Shown piece by piece: positions 32,877 to 33,798 of a stretch of 33,798 nt of DNA. Location of the stretch: NCBI GenBank assembly GCA_945872375.1, contig CAMBYR010000002.1, positions 1 to 33,798 of the forward strand, in the 5' to 3' direction. The stretch is from an uncultured Blautia sp. Lineage in GTDB: Bacteria > Bacillota > Clostridia > Lachnospirales > Lachnospiraceae. The notes under the pieces were generated by a model that searched no databases, had not been told where the DNA came from, and was given only the letters and a program-made list of their open reading frames with translations. A program made the translations under genes and the position numbers. The stretch's first letter is position 1; every line of letters begins with the position of its first letter.

Positions 32877-33224
32877 ATGAAGGAAGTGTATCATCTGATT
32901 AGGAAGCTTGGGGCGACATCAAAGTACAAGGGCTATTACTATGTTGCAGAAGCCGTAAGAATTTGCATGGAACTTCAGGAGGAACCTGTCAGAATCACAA
33001 AGGATATTTATCCGCTGTTGGCTAAGAAATTTAAGTCTACCCCTATGAATATTGAGCACGACATTCGCACAGTAGTGAATGTCTGTTGGAATGGAAATAA
33101 AGGGTTCCTGGATTGCATTGCAGGATACCCGTTGATTTATAAACCGACAAATAGTGAATTTATTGATATGTTGGCATATTATCTTCTGGAAAAAGAAGAC
33201 CATCAGGAAAAAATGTCTTCATGA
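32877..33224 (+). CDS. Free-standing Spo0A C-terminal (DNA-binding) domain protein
   Basis: 115 residues. It resembles the Spo0A effector domain: LIRKLGATSKYKGYYYVAEA, RITKDIYPLLAKKFKSTPMN, IEHDIRTVVNVCW and KPTNSEFIDMLAYYL correspond to the domain's helices and to the conserved KPTNSEFIA motif. No receiver domain is present, so activity cannot depend on phosphorelay. It may bind 0A-box-like sites and compete with or assist Spo0A. ATG 32877 follows AGAGGAGAG; an in-frame ATG at 32847 lies inside the -10 box and is rejected. It has its own promoter and is followed by a convergent gene 4 bp away. Confidence 0.85.
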   Translation: MKEVYHLIRKLGATSKYKGYYYVAEAVRICMELQEEPVRITKDIYPLLAKKFKSTPMNIEHDIRTVVNVCWNGNKGFLDCIAGYPLIYKPTNSEFIDMLAYYLLEKEDHQEKMSS

Positions 33225-33228
33225 ACGC

Positions 33229-33720
33229 CTACAGCATTTCAAAAGCAATGGAGCAGCGGCGGAAAAAATCAATGACAATCTGATCCCATTGCTGTTCCGG
33301 AGCTTTATCGGGAATAAATGTTTTCAGAGAAAGCCCTGTGGTACAAATGAGTTCTTTGTTTCGATATTGAAAATTCAGATACATTCCGCCTATTTCCGGC
33401 GTATGGTATTTCTGTGAAAATTCCTGCTGTCTGGAAACGGGAGGCTGGAAAATGATTTTAAAGGAAACCGGTGTTTTTTTTCCGCGTATAATAGAATAGC
33501 AGTAAGGTTTGATGTCTTTCCATAAGGAATACTGCTGATTGGATTGATCGAGAAGGGCGCATTCATCCGTATCATAAAAAGCACGCTTTATTTTTCCGTC
33601 AATGGAAAAGGTGTTAAATGTGGTGATGACAGCCTCTGTCAGTTCCAGGGAATCAAATACCGTACCGATTAACAGCTGATTCATCATCTCTTTTATATCC
33701 AGAATTTTTAATGCGATCAT
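33229..33720 (-). CDS. DUF5721-like conserved protein of Lachnospiraceae, function unknown
   Basis: 163 residues, no signal peptide or membrane helix. It begins MIALKILDIKEMMNQLLIGT, with ITTFNTFSIDGKIKRAFYD, a central LWKDIKPYCYSIIRGKKTP and C-terminal SFKIIFQPP and GMYLNFQYRNKELICTTG segments. This fits my memory of the DUF5721 family, common in Lachnospiraceae, with no known activity. GAAGGAG lies 8 bp before the ATG; a longer in-frame start at 33765 has no RBS. It converges on the Spo0A_C gene with only 4 bp between the stops. Confidence 0.7.
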   Translation of the reverse strand: MIALKILDIKEMMNQLLIGTVFDSLELTEAVITTFNTFSIDGKIKRAFYDTDECALLDQSNQQYSLWKDIKPYCYSIIRGKKTPVSFKIIFQPPVSRQQEFSQKYHTPEIGGMYLNFQYRNKELICTTGLSLKTFIPDKAPEQQWDQIVIDFFRRCSIAFEML

Positions 33721-33751
33721 GTTCGATACTCCTTCAATCATATTTAATGCT

Positions 33752-33757
33752 ATTATA
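33752..33757 (-). promoter_or_regulatory. Possible -10 box of the DUF5721-like gene
   Basis: TATAAT on the minus strand, about 32 bp before the start codon; no good -35 is visible 17 bp upstream. Confidence 0.4.
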
Positions 33758-33798
33758 AAGCACATCTGAAAAAAAGAACAGAGTTTTTCGAAAAAGAC

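Noticed and set aside
32672-32902. 76-codon ORF between htpG and the Spo0A_C gene
   Set aside because: It overlaps the htpG end, reads through the terminator and into the next gene in another frame.

Overview
The window looks like a chromosomal segment of a spore-forming Lachnospiraceae-type Clostridia bacterium. This rests on gene content: a SigH-like sigma factor next to cysS/mrnC/rlmB, a free-standing Spo0A DNA-binding domain, a clostridial GlnRS, a CIRCE-controlled htpG and a DUF5721-like protein. Strong AGGAGG-type ribosome binding sites and sigma-A-like promoters (TTGACA-17-TATAAT) agree with it. The genus cannot be fixed from sequence alone.

Region 1 (1-7145): a left-truncated GGDEF protein, an RlmD-type rRNA methyltransferase, an RNase H with an N-terminal viroplasmin-like domain, and a 1458-residue membrane-anchored GGDEF-GGDEF-EAL protein with a sensor ectodomain and four C-terminal PAS-like modules. 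Region 2 (7146-10190): two 77-bp structured direct repeats, then a two-gene operon (radical SAM plus HhH protein, and its constant partner of unknown function) whose promoter carries a LexA (SOS) box between -35 and -10 and a second near-match downstream. After it comes a decayed HPr-like gene behind a cre-like palindrome. Region 3 (10294-16680): a Cas4-like nuclease/XPD-type helicase fusion, glmS, a secreted class-A-beta-lactamase-fold protein and ridA.

Region 4 (16681-22212): a hairpin-rich leader precedes the overlapping or tightly packed run egsA(araM)-ispF-cysS-mrnC-rlmB-sigH, then tRNA-Thr(GGT). It resembles the Bacillus cysS-mrnC-rlmB-(yacP)-sigH neighbourhood without yacP. Region 5 (22213-23145): downstream of the tRNA there is a 166-bp inverted-repeat element without genes, a tandem 12-mer, and a compact type I toxin-antitoxin locus (29-residue hydrophobic toxin with a convergent antisense RNA). 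Region 6 (23146-33798): glnS, an orphan four-cluster ferredoxin, a membrane-anchored acidic protein, maf, a HAD phosphatase with a small partner ORF, a large Ig-repeat surface protein with a non-canonical sortase-type tail, CIRCE-htpG, a receiver-less Spo0A_C protein and a DUF5721-like protein.

The best candidates for new biology are the SOS-controlled radical SAM pair, the type I toxin-antitoxin locus, and the families of structured intergenic repeats: the 77-bp repeats, the 27-nt hairpins seen three times, and the 166-bp palindromic element.
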